A stretch of DNA of 64,000 nucleotides. It comes from Bacteroidaceae bacterium. GTDB taxonomy: Bacteria > Bacteroidota > Bacteroidia > Bacteroidales > Bacteroidaceae. Positions 27,564-36,096 of the stretch are shown here, piece after piece (position 1 is the stretch's first letter; each line of letters begins with the position of its first letter). Location of the stretch: NCBI GenBank assembly GCA_017542145.1, contig JAFXXQ010000012.1, positions 1 to 64,000 on the forward strand, written 5' to 3'. The notes under the pieces are model-generated. The model did not search any database, had not been told where the DNA came from, and saw only the letters and a list, made by a program, of their open reading frames with translations. The position numbers were made by a program, and so were the translations under genes.

Positions 27564-30500
27564 ATGAAAAGCAATCGGTTATTACACGTTATCCTCATAT
27601 CCTTTATCATGGTTTCGTCGGCGTGGGCTGACGGAGAGCTAATCAAGGGCACCCCCATCGGTTCGAAGTATAGCTACGACCCCGTGTCAGGTCGTCAGAC
27701 CACCACCTCCTACACCTATGCCAACGCCTTCGACGGCAAGGTCGAAACATTCTTCTCGGCCTGGGACCAGAGCATGGCCTGGGCGGGCCTCGACCTGGGT
27801 ACCCCCCACATCATCACCCGTATCGGCTACCGCCCGCAGACGGGCACTTCAGGCCCGGGCAAGATGCTGCTGGGCGTCTTCGAGGGCGCCAACAGCGAGG
27901 ATTTCATGGATGCCGTGCCTCTCTTCCTCATCGATGAGTCGCCTGCGCCGAATACCATGGCGTATGCCGACGTCAACGTCAGCCGCGGATTCCGCTACGT
28001 CCGCTACGTGGGCCCTGCCAACGCGCGTTGTAGCGTCTCTGAGCTGGAATTCTACGGCACGGAGGGCGAGGGCGACGACAGCCAGTTCTATCAGGTAACA
28101 AACATCCCCACCCTAAGCGTTCATGTGCAGGACAACATCCTGCCCAAGAACAGAGGCGAGGATTTCGAGTCGCGTTCGTTGCTCATCTATGACGATGGCA
28201 AGCTATTGCAGGATTACCCCATTTTGTTCCGCGTGCGTGGCAATTACTCGGCTTCGCCCGAAAACAAAGCCTACCGTATAAAGTTCAACGACGGCAAGAG
28301 CCACCACATGATGAAGGACGGCATTAACGAGTCGCCCGTCAAGGCCAAGAAGTGGGTACTCATCAACAGCCTCCGCGACAAGACGTTGATGCGCAATCCC
28401 GTGGCGTGGGAGGTATCGCGCAGGGCGGGCCTCAAATGGACACCCTGGTATCAGGTGGTGGATCTGCTGGTGAACGGCGAATACCGCGGCACCTACACGA
28501 TGGCCGACCATGTGTCGGTTCACAAGGGGCGTATCGACATTACCGAAATGACGGCTGACGACATTACGGAAGAGACCATTACGGGCGGCTACTACGTCGA
28601 AGTCGACAACAACGCCTCGCGTGAGCCCTATTGGTTTACTTCCGCTCACGGCAACCCCATTACCGTCCACGACCCCGACGACGACGTCATCCAGCCGGCC
28701 CAGTTCAGCTATATCAAGAATGCCTGGAACGACATGGAGAACCACGTCTATACCGACGGCTCTTCAAGCGAGGAAGATGGCTTTGGCCGCTTTCTGGACC
28801 TGGAGTCCTTCCTCCGCTACTTCCTTGCCAGCGAGTATAACGGCAATACCGATATGCTCTGCCAGGTGTTCTTTTACAAGGAGCGTGGCGACGACCATTT
28901 CTATACCGGCCCCGTGTGGGACCATGAGCTGGCGCTCGACGACGACATCACCACATTCCCTGCCAACGAACGCCCTGAGTGGACATATCCCGTTCGCTGC
29001 ACAGGCAATTTCTCCTATTTCGTGCATTTGGTGATGTCCGACAATAACGTGATGACCCGCCTGCAGGCCATGTGGGCCGAGCTCCGCGATGCGGGCCGGT
29101 TCGTCCCCGACGAACTGGCAACATGTGTGGACTCCCTGCGCCGGCAGATCAGCGCTTCGGCCCGGCTGAACTTCATCCGCTGGCCCTACCTGAACCAGTA
29201 CATCAGCCTTACGCCCGCCATCCGCGGCACTTGGGACGCCGAAGTGGACGTAGTGCACGACTATGTGTACGGACGCGTAGCCTGGATGGACCGTAAGCTG
29301 GGCTACGGACAGCTGAGTACCGACGAGGAGGGCGTCTACCAGATCAATACGCCGCTCGACGTGCTGACGTTTGCCAACCATATCAACAACGGCCAGCTCA
29401 GCGACACCTGCCATGTGCAGCTGAATGCCGACATCGACATGCAGCTCTTCGCTGCCCGCTTCAAGCCCATCGGCTCCATCTCCAAGCCCTTCTGCGGCAC
29501 CTTCGACGGACAGGGCCACCGCATCAGCAACCTCTGCATCGAGGGCGAACGCAACATCGGCTTCTTCGGCGTGCTGGGCGATGGTGCCTCCATCACAGGC
29601 CTCCACATCGATGCCTCGTGCTCGTTCAGCGGCAAGGAATACGTCGGCGCTATTGCCGGACGTGCCCAGCGGGGCGAAGCCTCCATTCGTGCCTGCCTGA
29701 ACGAAGCCTCCGTCAGCGCCCAGACACAGGCTGGCGGCATGCTGGGCGGCGCCATCCGCGCCACGCTCACCATCAGCACCTCGGCCAACCTCGGCACGAT
29801 TACCGCCGACTCGCTGGCTGGCGCCCTCGTCGGTCCTGCCTCCGGCAAGCCCCTCGTCATCGAGGACTGCTGGAACACCGCCCTCGTCAACGGCGCTGCC
29901 GAGGGAAGCGAGCTCGCCTCAGCCTCAGAACTCACTCTTACCAACTGCTACGACCTCCACTACACGGGCACCCACATCTACCCCTTCACCGAGGCACAGA
30001 TGGCCAGCGGCGAGCTCTGCTACACCATGAACCACGGTAGCCTCACAGCCCCCTGGCGGCAGAATATCGACAACGGACGCCCACGCGACTCGTATCCCTA
30101 CGCCACAGGGCGGCACGGATTCGTCTTCCGACGTGACGACGGCACCTTCACCAACTCCAACCCCAACCGCAAGGGCTACCGCTACTACAAGCTCGACATC
30201 TCCGAGATTACGGGCAGCAACATCATACAGCTCTCGGAGTTCGACCTGCTCGACGAACAGGGCGACGAAGTCGACGGCATCACCATCTATCGCGGCATCG
30301 AGAGCACCATCAGCCACGAGAACTGGCCCAACATGGCCGACGACAACACCCATACCAAGTTCTGCTCGCACTTCAACGGCCGTTCGTGGTTCCTCTTCGA
30401 TGCCGGCCAGGAGGTCATCGTCAGCGGCTACCGCCTCTGGACCGCCAACGACACCCAGAGCTACAGCGAGCGCAACCCCATCTCGTGGACCCTCTCCGTC

Positions 30501-30818
30501 AGCGAGACCTATACCGACGACCCCGACGACAACAACTGGCAGATTGTCGACGAGCGCGAGCGCGAGCGTACCCTTCAGGCCGCCAACTATACCCCCTTCG
30601 ACTTCGACATCATCGACCTCGGCATCAAGGATGCCCATGTTAGCACCTTCGCCGACGCCAATACCGTCGTCTACGACCTTGCCGGACGTCCCGTCCTAAC
30701 GCTTCCTGCAGGCCACGTCCCTGCCGATGCCCGTCCTGAGACCCTCGGCCGCACCCTCGGCACCCTCCTCCCCTCGGGCATCTACCTCATCCACGGCCAC
30801 AAAGTCGTCGTACGCTAA
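27564..30818 (+). CDS. CotH-kinase-domain surface protein with discoidin-like and GLUG regions
   Basis: The product has 1084 residues. A signal peptide ends SSAWA. An F5/8 type C (discoidin)-like domain lies at about 30-165 and a CotH domain at about 190-575 (SRSLLIYDDGKLLQDYPILFR, KWVLINSLRDKTLMRNPVAW, FYTGPVWDHELALDDD). CotH proteins are atypical protein kinases in spore-coat and secreted proteins. GLUG-like repeats follow at about 590-800 (FCGTFDGQGHRISNL), a second discoidin-like domain at about 866-1012, and a tail GIYLIHGHKVVVR. Export by T9SS is plausible. It is a single-gene unit with its own promoter and terminator. Confidence 0.82.
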   Translation: MKSNRLLHVILISFIMVSSAWADGELIKGTPIGSKYSYDPVSGRQTTTSYTYANAFDGKVETFFSAWDQSMAWAGLDLGTPHIITRIGYRPQTGTSGPGKMLLGVFEGANSEDFMDAVPLFLIDESPAPNTMAYADVNVSRGFRYVRYVGPANARCSVSELEFYGTEGEGDDSQFYQVTNIPTLSVHVQDNILPKNRGEDFESRSLLIYDDGKLLQDYPILFRVRGNYSASPENKAYRIKFNDGKSHHMMKDGINESPVKAKKWVLINSLRDKTLMRNPVAWEVSRRAGLKWTPWYQVVDLLVNGEYRGTYTMADHVSVHKGRIDITEMTADDITEETITGGYYVEVDNNASREPYWFTSAHGNPITVHDPDDDVIQPAQFSYIKNAWNDMENHVYTDGSSSEEDGFGRFLDLESFLRYFLASEYNGNTDMLCQVFFYKERGDDHFYTGPVWDHELALDDDITTFPANERPEWTYPVRCTGNFSYFVHLVMSDNNVMTRLQAMWAELRDAGRFVPDELATCVDSLRRQISASARLNFIRWPYLNQYISLTPAIRGTWDAEVDVVHDYVYGRVAWMDRKLGYGQLSTDEEGVYQINTPLDVLTFANHINNGQLSDTCHVQLNADIDMQLFAARFKPIGSISKPFCGTFDGQGHRISNLCIEGERNIGFFGVLGDGASITGLHIDASCSFSGKEYVGAIAGRAQRGEASIRACLNEASVSAQTQAGGMLGGAIRATLTISTSANLGTITADSLAGALVGPASGKPLVIEDCWNTALVNGAAEGSELASASELTLTNCYDLHYTGTHIYPFTEAQMASGELCYTMNHGSLTAPWRQNIDNGRPRDSYPYATGRHGFVFRRDDGTFTNSNPNRKGYRYYKLDISEITGSNIIQLSEFDLLDEQGDEVDGITIYRGIESTISHENWPNMADDNTHTKFCSHFNGRSWFLFDAGQEVIVSGYRLWTANDTQSYSERNPISWTLSVSETYTDDPDDNNWQIVDERERERTLQAANYTPFDFDIIDLGIKDAHVSTFADANTVVYDLAGRPVLTLPAGHVPADARPETLGRTLGTLLPSGIYLIHGHKVVVR

Positions 30819-30837
30819 GGAAAAACTACTACTTTTC

Positions 30838-30880
30838 ACACGAATTATCATGACTCTTCATGGTAATTCGTGTCTTTTTC
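30838..30880 (+). terminator. Terminator after the CotH gene
   Basis: ACACGAATTA.CATGA and TCATG.TAATTCGTGT form a 16-bp stem with one wobble and a CTCT loop, followed by CTTTTT. Confidence 0.85.
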
Positions 30881-30897
30881 CTCCCCCCCCTCTCGAC

Positions 30898-31002
30898 GTT
30901 AAACGCTGGCAAGATAACATCAAACTCTGGCAAAATAGAATCAAACTCTACGGAAATAGAATCAAACTCTGTCAGCACAACGTCAAATGCCCTACCTTTT
31001 TT
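30898..31002. repeat. 21-bp-period repeat array (ATCAAACTCT units)
   Basis: Units start at 30898, 30919, 30940, 30961 and 30982. ATCAAACTCT is exact at 30919, 30940 and 30961; the outer units are degenerate (GTTAAACGCT, GTCAAATGCC). Unit 2 matches ATCAAACTCTGG at 19923. The 30819-31663 gap has no gene: it holds a terminator, this array, a conserved block, a 22-bp array and a terminator for the facing gene. Confidence 0.9.
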
Positions 31003-31020
31003 CTTTTTAACACGAACGGA

Positions 31021-31085
31021 CGGAGCAGCGAGCGCAAAGCAAACTTGTTTGCTCTGCCGAGTCGTGACGGACGAAGACGAAGTCA
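31021..31085. repeat. Dispersed block shared with 19847-19902
   Basis: CGGAGCAGCGAGCG, CTGCCGAGTCG and AAGACGAAGTCA repeat the three-part block at 19847 in the same order. Between the first two parts is a perfect hairpin AGCAAAC-TT-GTTTGCT (31038-31053). Confidence 0.65.
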
Positions 31086-31335
31086 ATAACCATGAATAAC
31101 CCACAAATTATCCAAAAATTAATTCATGAAAAATTCGTGTTAATTTATGGTCATTCGTGTTTCAAAAAAAGAATCCATTCGGCGTGCGAAGCTCCACGCT
31201 GCAACGCCATTCGTAAAATTCGTTCCATTCGCCGTTCTTAAAAGACCTTTTTGTCGGCGAATTTTCCGAATGAAACGAATTTCTTTCATAGTTTTATCTG
31301 ACATCAGAATGACAAAATCAAAGAATACCGTTTTT

Positions 31336-31438
31336 TCATCGCAGTGAAAAGAATCTTTCATTGCAGTGAAAAGAGTTAATCATCGCAGTGAAAACTTTCT
31401 TTCATTGCGATGAAAACATTTAACCATTGCGATGAAAA
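31336..31438. repeat. 22-bp-period array of TCATTGCRRTGAAAA dyads
   Basis: Five copies of TCAT(C/T)GC(A/G)(A/G)TGAAAA begin at 31336, 31358, 31380, 31402 and 31424, exactly 22 bp apart (the last starts with C). Each core is a near-perfect dyad (TTTCAT..GC..TGAAA). Linkers of 7 bp vary between copies, so the cores are more conserved than the spacers. Confidence 0.92.
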
Positions 31439-31570
31439 TTTTCCATCCTTTGATTCTGCACAGACAACGAGCCTTTTACGCATGGCAGAAAAAGCCTTTC
31501 TTCAGATTGGAAAATGGCCTTCAAACTTAACGCGTCAATCCTCGGCCGAAGGATGGTGGAAACAAAAAAA

Positions 31571-31593
31571 GAGACGCGGCTGTGCCGCGCCTC
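31571..31593 (-). terminator. Terminator of the LRR gene
   Basis: On the minus strand GAGGCGCGGC-ACA-GCCGCGTCTC forms a 10-bp stem with one G-T pair, followed by a T7 run, 70 bp after the LRR stop codon. Confidence 0.85.
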
Positions 31594-31663
31594 AAAGAAT
31601 GATAGTAAGCTTATGATAAGACCCCTTTTAGGGGATTTCCTTTCGTAAAGCCCAGCCCTTCGC

Positions 31664-33547
31664 TTACTTCACCAGCACCTTCTTTCCGTTGCGGATGAGG
31701 ATGCCCTTCTGCGTGCCATCCAGGGGACGGCCCTGCAGGTCGTAGAAGCGTTCGGCTGATTCGGCATCCAGCGTGGCAGACGTGACGCCTGTCTCACCAC
31801 CGAAACGTACCTCCTCGCCTACGGGCTCTTCCTCTATGTTCTTGAATTTCTTCCAATACTCGGCCTTCGCGTACAAGTCCTTCGTGCCCTGGGGAACATG
31901 CAAGGTGCAGTTGTAGTTGAATGTATTTTCATCGATTGGAAAGGGCTTTATCGCATGGCAGTAGATGTGGGCTGAATTTGGCATATCCTTGAAGGCCCTA
32001 TCGCCAATTCTGGTTATACCTCCAGGCAGCGTGATGGATTGCAACCCTGTGCATTCCAAGAAGGCCTCAACCCCTATGTACGTGATGGCCTCGGGGAAAT
32101 CGATGGATGTTAATCTCTGACATCTACGGAAAGCATCCATATCTATTTTTTTGAGTTTCCTGGGCAGCTTCATCTCCATCAGGCTCGTACAACCCTGGAA
32201 AGCAGATTCTCCAATGCGCGTAACATTATCGGGAATATCAATATAGGGTAAGCCGGCACAGTTGACGAATGCCAGTCCTTCAATGCTTGTAAGACTGCTC
32301 GGAAGCGTGACGGCGGAAAGGTTTGTACACTCTCCAAACATACCATACGCTAACGTCTCTATACCTTCTGGAATGACCATGAACGATAGTCTGTCGCACT
32401 CGGCGAATGCACCATATTCTATACGGGTAACGCTTTCGGGGATATTGACATGGTCGAGGTTCCTGCACGCCATGAAAGCACCATAATCAATATATGTAAT
32501 CGTATTCGGGAGGGAAATCGACTGCATATAATAACACCCCTTGAAGGAGCGCTGGCCGATACCTACGACCGTATACGTCTCGCCCTCGTAGGTCAGTTCT
32601 TGGGGAATGACCACATGAATCGGATAGTCACGCTCAAAAAGATTATAAAGCATTCGGTAAGTGATGGAGCTGTGTACATCATCAGGCCATACGGTGTTCG
32701 CATACCCCTCATGCAGCCGGTAATACGTGCTGTCAATAGATACATACAGGCCTTTGGGCTTATGCGACAGGAATTCGAATTCGACTCTCCACCAGCATTC
32801 GTTCCAGTTTTCGCACTTCTCGGCGAAGCTCGTGGAGTCGGCGTCCAGCTTCAGGCCTGCCCAGAAAAGGTTCAGCGTATAAACCCCGTCTTGTATATCG
32901 TAAGCGTTCAGATCGATGTCGAGCGAAGGCCACCAGGTTTCCTTTTGGTAAACGGTATCATTCGATTCTCCCGTGATGACAACCTTTATGGAATCCCTGT
33001 GTATCCCAAGCCGGGCAAGGCGTTTGGAATAGGTGGGACTTACATGGCCCAGATAAATGGCATCACCACTACATAACCATACCTTCAGGCTGTCGAGGTG
33101 CTCGCCGTCATCGTTGAACAAATCGAGATACGTCTTTCCGTCCCACTCGTACCACCAATCACCAATGGTGGCAGGAGCCTGTTTGCTGGCTTCGATGGTG
33201 AAAATGCCCTTCCAGCACAGGCCCTGACTAAACACGCGCAGGACATAATCGCCCTGGGTTATGCCGTTTTCTGACAGGGGGATGATGGCCTCCTGCGTGG
33301 AGGCATACTCCTTACTGAAAAGGCAGTTGCCGGCCTGCCCGCAGACGGTTATGGTCAGGGGCGCGGCAACGGAAAGAAGCACCTGTACTTCATCATCGTC
33401 CAAATAGGCCGTAGGAGAGGGAACGGGCGTACGGGCGCCACCTCCTCCAATGGGAATCTCGGTACTCAGCGGGATATTCGTACGGGAATAGCCCAACATA
33501 CAAACGAACGCGCAAAGCGTCATCAGAAAAATACATTTTGTTTTCAT
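31664..33547 (-). CDS. BspA-like LRR surface protein, 627 residues
   Basis: The start was set at MKTKCIFLMTLCAFVCMLG (signal peptide). Residues about 25-110 form a DUF3244-like beta domain (DDDEVQVLLSVAAPLTITV). Residues about 290-570 are LRR_5 repeats of the BspA type, for example IGQRSFKGCYYMQSISLPN and RIGESAFQGCTSLMEMKLP. The tail FYDLQGRPL...RNGKKVLVK is the common Prevotella C-terminal motif. A surface adhesin or binding role is likely. It lies downstream of a TPR regulator on the same strand, with a terminator between them. A -7-like TATCTTTG occurs at 33578-33585, but its -33 spacing is long. Confidence 0.78.
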   Translation of the reverse strand: MKTKCIFLMTLCAFVCMLGYSRTNIPLSTEIPIGGGGARTPVPSPTAYLDDDEVQVLLSVAAPLTITVCGQAGNCLFSKEYASTQEAIIPLSENGITQGDYVLRVFSQGLCWKGIFTIEASKQAPATIGDWWYEWDGKTYLDLFNDDGEHLDSLKVWLCSGDAIYLGHVSPTYSKRLARLGIHRDSIKVVITGESNDTVYQKETWWPSLDIDLNAYDIQDGVYTLNLFWAGLKLDADSTSFAEKCENWNECWWRVEFEFLSHKPKGLYVSIDSTYYRLHEGYANTVWPDDVHSSITYRMLYNLFERDYPIHVVIPQELTYEGETYTVVGIGQRSFKGCYYMQSISLPNTITYIDYGAFMACRNLDHVNIPESVTRIEYGAFAECDRLSFMVIPEGIETLAYGMFGECTNLSAVTLPSSLTSIEGLAFVNCAGLPYIDIPDNVTRIGESAFQGCTSLMEMKLPRKLKKIDMDAFRRCQRLTSIDFPEAITYIGVEAFLECTGLQSITLPGGITRIGDRAFKDMPNSAHIYCHAIKPFPIDENTFNYNCTLHVPQGTKDLYAKAEYWKKFKNIEEEPVGEEVRFGGETGVTSATLDAESAERFYDLQGRPLDGTQKGILIRNGKKVLVK

Positions 33548-33676
33548 AGCTATATCGGTTTTTTGGTTTTTCCGCCACAAAGATATAAGGATAATTTTTA
33601 GGTTGTATCAAAAAAAGCGGGACAAAAATGGGCCAAAAGCGGGACATTTTTCATGGAGGCGGACAAAAGGCGGGAT

Positions 33677-33701
33677 AAAAAAGCGGGACATTTTGTCCCG
33701 C
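33677..33701 (-). terminator. Terminator of the TPR regulator gene
   Basis: On the minus strand GCGGGACA-AAA-TGTCCCGC (8-bp perfect stem) is followed by TTTTTT. GCGGGACA-like words recur three more times between 33616 and 33677, giving a locally repetitive sequence. Confidence 0.85.
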
Positions 33702-33725
33702 CCCCTCCTAAAGGGCTGAAAAACA

Positions 33726-35435
33726 TCAGTCTTCCCCCGCATCGTGCGAAGAGAAGAAAAGTGAGAGTATTTCCGGCGGAATTTTGGCTTCGAGGCGATG
33801 ACGTTTCTTGCGGACGCTGTCTTTTTCGATGTAAAGCAGATCGGCGATACACGAAAGCGGCAGGTGCAGGTAGCTGAGGATGCAGAGCAGCCAGTCGGCT
33901 TCGGAGAATTTGGGGGCATCGGGGTAGGTTTCCATCCGCAGGAACTGGATGGCATCGATGAAGCTTTTGCCGATGTCGTCGGCAACGACTTTTGTTATCG
34001 TCGACGTCAGTTGCGTTTCCTTCTTCTGCAACAACTGCAGGATGTGCTCCGAGGGCGTCTGACTGAAGATGGAGAGGCACCCGCTCAAGGTATTGGCATA
34101 CTCGGAGAGGCGGAGGGCTTTCTCCTCGTCGTTGAGCTCGGCCCATTGCACCCAGCTGGTACGCGCCAGGGCCAGCTCGCTACGGCGCAGGGTCTCGTGG
34201 ACCTTCAGCGACTGGGCCTTGCGGCGGTTCCTGCGGACAACCACGAGAAGGATGGCCGCCAGCGCCAGCACGGCGGCGGAGGCGATGCCATAGACGTAGT
34301 GGAGGCGGAGGTCGTAGCGGTAGGCAGCCTCGCGCTTCTCCGTATCGAAGGCGAAGGAGACGGCGGAGATGTCGTACTTGTTCTGACGATGATAGATGGA
34401 ATCGAGCAGCAGGTCGTAGTTGTCGATGCACGCCTTGGCCTCATCGGCCCCATGAAGCCGCATGATGACGTCGCCCAGATGGTGGTAGGTGGTGGCCATG
34501 GAGTAGAGCTCGTCCTTGCACTCGAGGGCTTTCCGGTAGTAGAAGTAGGCGGAGTCCAACTGATTCTCAGCCACAAAGATGTCGCCCATGAGGCAGAAGC
34601 CAGCGGCAAACAGGCTGTCATCCTCCACGTCATTGCGGCAAGCCCGCAGGTAGGACAGGGCCTGCGGATGGTCGTCGCGGGAGTAGAAGGCTATCTTGGC
34701 CTTGTGCAGGAGCGTGCCCTTACGGCAATAGGGCGGCACGGTATCTGACTGGAGCAGGACGTCGAACAGGCTGTCGGCGGCAGCATAGTCCAACTGCTGA
34801 AGACGGGTGAAACCCAGATAGTAGTGGGCAAAGGCAAGGGAGACGGGGGCGTCGATGGCTTCAGAGGCATCGCGGAAGCGGATGAAGGTGTCGGCAGCCT
34901 TCTCATACATTCGCCTTCGCAGATAATGGCGCCCGAGGTTCTGCAACGTCAGGGGGTAGTAGCGCGAGGTGGTATCGGGGAAGCAGTCGCAGGCTTTCAG
35001 GTAGGCGCTGATGGCCTTGGGGTCGTCCTGCAGGTCGGTATAGACGCAGCCCAGGGTGTACCACGCCATGGCGGCATGGTAGTTTTTGTGGCGCGGCACG
35101 CCGTAGTAGTCCGTGGCGACGCGGGCGAGGGAGTCGCTGGTGAGGGGGATGTTGCACTTATAGTCGGCCTGCGTCCGCAGCCAAGCGTAAAGGGCAGCCT
35201 CCCCCCTCCCCTCCTGAAGGAGGGGTGACTTAAAGTCCTCTCCTTTAGGAGAGGATTTAGGTGAGGCTATGCTGTCCAATAGGGCGCGGGCGGCAGAGGG
35301 ATTGGACTCCAGAAGAGCCTCGGCACGGGTTAACGCGGGACGAAGAGCCGCATCTCTCTGGCACGAGGAGACCGATATTGCCCATAGAATCAGGACAAGC
35401 AACAACGGGGAAAGGGGACAAACGCTTCGTTTCAT
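33726..35435 (-). CDS. TPR-transmembrane-HTH regulator, 569 residues
   Basis: The start was set at MKRSVCPLSPLLLVLILW, giving a lipobox SVSSC. TPR-type helices span about 85-350, one transmembrane helix lies near 375-400 (IASAAVLALAAILLVVV), and the C-terminal region has FSEADWLLCILSYLHLPLSC and IADLLYIEKDSVRKKRHRLE, a helix-turn-helix-like end. The layout parallels the regulator at 966-2351. A stretch near residues 62-85 is encoded by two dispersed palindromes (35208-35255). The gene precedes an LRR surface protein, which it may regulate. Confidence 0.72.
   Translation of the reverse strand: MKRSVCPLSPLLLVLILWAISVSSCQRDAALRPALTRAEALLESNPSAARALLDSIASPKSSPKGEDFKSPLLQEGRGEAALYAWLRTQADYKCNIPLTSDSLARVATDYYGVPRHKNYHAAMAWYTLGCVYTDLQDDPKAISAYLKACDCFPDTTSRYYPLTLQNLGRHYLRRRMYEKAADTFIRFRDASEAIDAPVSLAFAHYYLGFTRLQQLDYAAADSLFDVLLQSDTVPPYCRKGTLLHKAKIAFYSRDDHPQALSYLRACRNDVEDDSLFAAGFCLMGDIFVAENQLDSAYFYYRKALECKDELYSMATTYHHLGDVIMRLHGADEAKACIDNYDLLLDSIYHRQNKYDISAVSFAFDTEKREAAYRYDLRLHYVYGIASAAVLALAAILLVVVRRNRRKAQSLKVHETLRRSELALARTSWVQWAELNDEEKALRLSEYANTLSGCLSIFSQTPSEHILQLLQKKETQLTSTITKVVADDIGKSFIDAIQFLRMETYPDAPKFSEADWLLCILSYLHLPLSCIADLLYIEKDSVRKKRHRLEAKIPPEILSLFFSSHDAGED
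35208..35255. repeat. Two dispersed palindromes inside the regulator CDS
   Basis: CCCCTCCT-GA-AGGAGGGG (35208-35225) and TCCTCTCCT-TT-AGGAGAGGA (35236-35255) are perfect palindromes separated by TGACTTAAAG. They keep the reading frame and add a Ser/Pro/Lys/Glu/Gly-rich stretch to the protein. Such CTCCT-AGGAG hairpins are familiar as intergenic repeats in Bacteroidales (from memory). Confidence 0.85.
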
Positions 35436-35456
35436 AGCAACGACTGATTTACTGCG

Positions 35457-35488
35457 CAAAATTACAAAACATTAAGCAGTTTTGCAAG
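35457..35488 (-). promoter_or_regulatory. Promoter of the TPR regulator
   Basis: On the minus strand CTTG, a 20-nt spacer and TAATTTTG fit the consensus, 21 bp upstream of the chosen start. Confidence 0.7.
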
Positions 35489-35540
35489 CGAAACGAGGCC
35501 TTTTTTCATGGGTATTTCGTAAAAAATGAGGGTTAAAAAG

Positions 35541-35574
35541 CAGTTCAGGCGCGCAAGAGTGCACGCCTGAACTG
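35541..35574 (-). terminator. Terminator of the ribosomal protein/rpoA run
   Basis: On the minus strand CAGTTCAGGCG and CGCCTGAACTG form an 11-bp stem followed by CTTTTT, 22 bp after the rplQ stop. Confidence 0.88.
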
Positions 35575-35596
35575 TCTGTTATAGGGCTATAACGAA

Positions 35597-36088
35597 TTAC
35601 TCGGCTTTTGCCTCCTCGGCGGGTGCCTCAGTAGCAGGAGCTTCGGCTGCAGGAGCGGCCTCGGCCTTCGGAGCAGACTTGCGGCTGCGGCGGGTGCGAG
35701 TGGCCTTCTTCTGGGCCTTGGCCATGTTCTCATCAAAGTCAACGAGTTCGATGAAGCAGATGGGAGCAGCATCGTCCTGACGATGACCGAGCTTGATGAT
35801 GCGGGTGTAGCCACCGGGACGGTCGCCGACCTTCGTGATGACCTCGTTGAAGAGCTCGCTCACGGCGTGCTTGTCCTTCAGATAGCTGAAGACAACGCGG
35901 CGGTTGTTGGTGGTGTCGTTCTTGGCCTTGGTGATGAGCGGCTCGACGTACTTCCTGAGAGCCTTTGCCTTGGGGACGGTCGTAGTGATTCTCTTGTGCT
36001 TGAACAAGGAGCAGGCCATGTTGGCCATCATGGACTTGCGATGGGAAGCCGTACGACTCAGGTGATTGAGTTTCTTATTATGTCTCAT
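35597..36088 (-). CDS. rplQ: 50S ribosomal protein L17
   Basis: The 163-residue product has the L17 core ([40 protein letters not shown]). The C-terminus extends about 35 residues beyond the E. coli length with an Ala/Pro/Glu-rich tail ([19 protein letters not shown]), common in Bacteroidetes. It is the last gene of the alpha operon, 8 nt after rpoA. Confidence 0.97.
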   Translation of the reverse strand: MRHNKKLNHLSRTASHRKSMMANMACSLFKHKRITTTVPKAKALRKYVEPLITKAKNDTTNNRRVVFSYLKDKHAVSELFNEVITKVGDRPGGYTRIIKLGHRQDDAAPICFIELVDFDENMAKAQKKATRTRRSRKSAPKAEAAPAAEAPATEAPAEEAKAE

Positions 36089-36096
36089 TGGATTTC

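Noticed and set aside
31336..31438. Possible CRISPR array
   Set aside because: The repeats are 15 bp with 7-bp linkers; spacers are far too short, and there are no cas genes in the window.
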